Assembly: GCA_903939765.1 (NCBI GenBank)
Contig: CAJAIK010000047.1
Span: forward strand, 1 to 64,000
From: an uncultured Chlorobiaceae bacterium
Lineage (GTDB): Bacteria; Bacteroidota; Chlorobiia; Chlorobiales; Chlorobiaceae
DNA: 64,000 nt
Direction of reading: 5' to 3'
In this document: piece by piece, positions 62,632-64,000 of the stretch
Layout of the letters: each line of letters begins with the position of its first letter
Numbering within the stretch: the first letter of the stretch is position 1
The notes under the pieces: generated by a model
The model's database searches: none
Seen by the model: only the letters and a program-made list of their open reading frames with translations
Told to the model about the DNA's origin: nothing
Position numbers and translations under genes: made by a program

Positions 62632-64000
62632 ATGAGCAAAGCCGAGGTTTCAACCCAGAAAGAGCATTCTCCCATGATGCGCCAATATCTGGAGGTAAAG
62701 GAGCGCTATCCTGATTTTCTGCTGCTCTTCAGGGTCGGAGATTTTTACGAAACCTTTTTTGACGATGCGTGCACGATTTCGGCCGCCTTGAACATTGTGC
62801 TGACCAAACGCACCGTTGATATACCCATGGCGGGCTTCCCTCATCATGCAAGTGAGGGGTACATTGCCAAACTGGTCAAAAAAGGGTTCAAAGTGGCGGT
62901 CTGCGACCAGGTTGAAGATCCGGCGGACGCCAAAGGAATTGTCCGGCGGGAAATTACCGACATCATCACTCCCGGTATCACCTACAGCGACAAGGTGCTC
63001 GACGACCGGCACAACAACTATCTCTGCGCCGTCGCCTTTCTCAAAGAGGGAAGGACGCAGCTTGCAGGTGTCGCCTTTATTGATGTGACCACGGCTGAAT
63101 TCAAGATCGCCTCACTTCAACCCGAAGAGCTCAAGGAATTCATTCTTTCACTCCACCCCTCGGAAGTGCTGCTCTCCTCCGCCGAGAGAGAGCGCTCGGA
63201 ACTGCTGAAAAAGTTGCTTCCTCCTGAAACGCTTATCACCGAAGTTGATTCATGGATGTTCAGCGAAGATCAGGCGCGGGAGGTGCTTGCCCGGCAGTTT
63301 AAAACCCACTCCCTCAAAGGCTTTGGCATTGATGCCAACCGTGCGGGCAAGGTGGCCGCCGCCGTTATTCTCCAGTACATCGAAGAGAACCGCCAGAACC
63401 GATTGCACTATATCACCAGGATAGGGGAGCTGCACAGCGCCGAGTACATGACCCTCGACCTGCAGACCAAGAGAAATCTTGAAATTATCTCCTCCATGCA
63501 GGATGGCACACTCAACGGCAGCCTCCTCCAGGTGATTGACCGCACCCGCAACCCCATGGGCGCAAGGCTTCTGCGCCGCTGGTTGCAGAGGCCCCTCAAG
63601 CGGGTGGGGGAGATCCAACTGCGTCTTGACGCCGTCGGAGAGCTCTCTGAAAAGCAGGCAATGCGCGAGGGCCTTTGCGAACAATTGTCGGCCATCAACG
63701 ATCTTGAACGCTGCCTTGCGCGTATTGCAACCTTCCGCACCATCCCAAGAGAGGTGCGCCAGCTCGGTCTCTCGCTTTCGGCCATTCCGCTTTTGCAGGA
63801 ACTGTTGAGCGGGGCTCAATCGGCCCGCCTCAGCACCCTCGGGGCCTCACTGAAACCGCTGCCGGAACTTGCCGAATCCATACAAAAAGCTATCGACCCG
63901 GAATCAGGCGCATCAATGCGCGATGGCGGCTACATCCGCAGTGGCTACCACGCCGAGCTCGATGAACTGCGTGCCATTGCCTCGACCGCCAAAGATCGCC
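62632..64000 (+). CDS. mutS: DNA mismatch repair protein MutS, N-terminal part, runs off the right edge
   Basis: The frame from ATG 62632 stays open to the window end, giving about 456 residues. It has the mismatch-binding motif in [16 protein letters not shown] (Phe and Glu of FxE), the connector domain ([16 protein letters not shown], then [16 protein letters not shown]) and the start of the core domain (LTHY-like [35 protein letters not shown]). The ATPase and helix-turn-helix parts are outside. Met at 62632 precedes the usual start region by only a few residues. Confidence 0.97.
   Translation, partial: MSKAEVSTQKEHSPMMRQYLEVKERYPDFLLLFRVGDFYETFFDDACTISAALNIVLTKRTVDIPMAGFPHHASEGYIAKLVKKGFKVAVCDQVEDPADAKGIVRREITDIITPGITYSDKVLDDRHNNYLCAVAFLKEGRTQLAGVAFIDVTTAEFKIASLQPEELKEFILSLHPSEVLLSSAERERSELLKKLLPPETLITEVDSWMFSEDQAREVLARQFKTHSLKGFGIDANRAGKVAAAVILQYIEENRQNRLHYITRIGELHSAEYMTLDLQTKRNLEIISSMQDGTLNGSLLQVIDRTRNPMGARLLRRWLQRPLKRVGEIQLRLDAVGELSEKQAMREGLCEQLSAINDLERCLARIATFRTIPREVRQLGLSLSAIPLLQELLSGAQSARLSTLGASLKPLPELAESIQKAIDPESGASMRDGGYIRSGYHAELDELRAIASTAKDR

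Overview
The window looks like chromosome of a green sulfur bacterium (Chlorobium/Pelodictyon type). The pointers are a PucC/Bch2-type MFS carrier (22576-23934), a thioredoxin-reductase-like ferredoxin-NADP reductase (55537-56598) next to menA, an LDH-like malate dehydrogenase and an ordinary bacterial housekeeping set. This is inferred from gene content and was not tested by a database search.

Layout. (1) 1-2420 is an accessory edge: the N-terminal two thirds of a Wadjet JetA (DUF3375) protein running off the left end, a TacA/TacT-type toxin-antitoxin pair with a palindromic operator candidate, and an orphan ParD-like antitoxin. (2) 2487-9565 is mostly housekeeping: ftsE-like ATPase, pdxA, a DUF4293 membrane protein, htpX, an M24 peptidase, then a flavodoxin-fold oxidoreductase, a DinB protein and a lipoprotein-like alpha/beta hydrolase. 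(3) 9822-20091 is a defence-like island, all on the plus strand: a DUF433 antitoxin with a frameshifted DUF5615 toxin, a small membrane protein, a TIR protein, a MoxR-like AAA+ ATPase, a 1631-residue protein (degenerate vWA / TIR-like / NACHT / formylglycine-generating-enzyme-like), and an ATPase plus a small PD-(D/E)XK-like protein. (4) 20260-29583 holds recD2, the PucC-like carrier, a radical SAM protein, a two-component system with a DUF4405 membrane protein, ppk2 and hisF. (5) 29672-54687 is a 25-kb exopolysaccharide cluster, all on the minus strand. It carries a flippase, a polymerase/ligase-like protein, Wza-like and Wzc-like proteins, many glycosyltransferases, acyltransferases, three phosphoglycosyltransferase-like modules of which only one looks active, and a radical SAM/SPASM enzyme. 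A full partner-switching module (receiver-PAS-PP2C phosphatase, two STAS proteins, one HATPase) lies at its promoter-proximal end. (6) 55167-64000 is housekeeping: a Cys-rich small protein, FNR, menA, aguB, a Ste24-type peptidase, aguA, mdh, rpmA, rplU and the start of mutS.

How the genes work together. The island's core is the gene trio 11169-18454. A TIR enzyme with an intact catalytic Glu precedes a MoxR-like ATPase and a very large NACHT protein. This is best read as a ligand-gated, NTP-dependent immune device that triggers NAD depletion, with the small membrane protein and the ATPase/nuclease-like pair as possible further modules. In the polysaccharide cluster the phosphatase is the first gene and overlaps the first glycosyltransferase by 4 bp, so signal input and glycan synthesis are physically coupled. 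The Wzc-like protein lacks the P-loop lysine, so control may have moved from tyrosine phosphorylation to the STAS/PP2C switch.

No tRNA, rRNA, CRISPR array, insertion sequence or reverse transcriptase was recognised.
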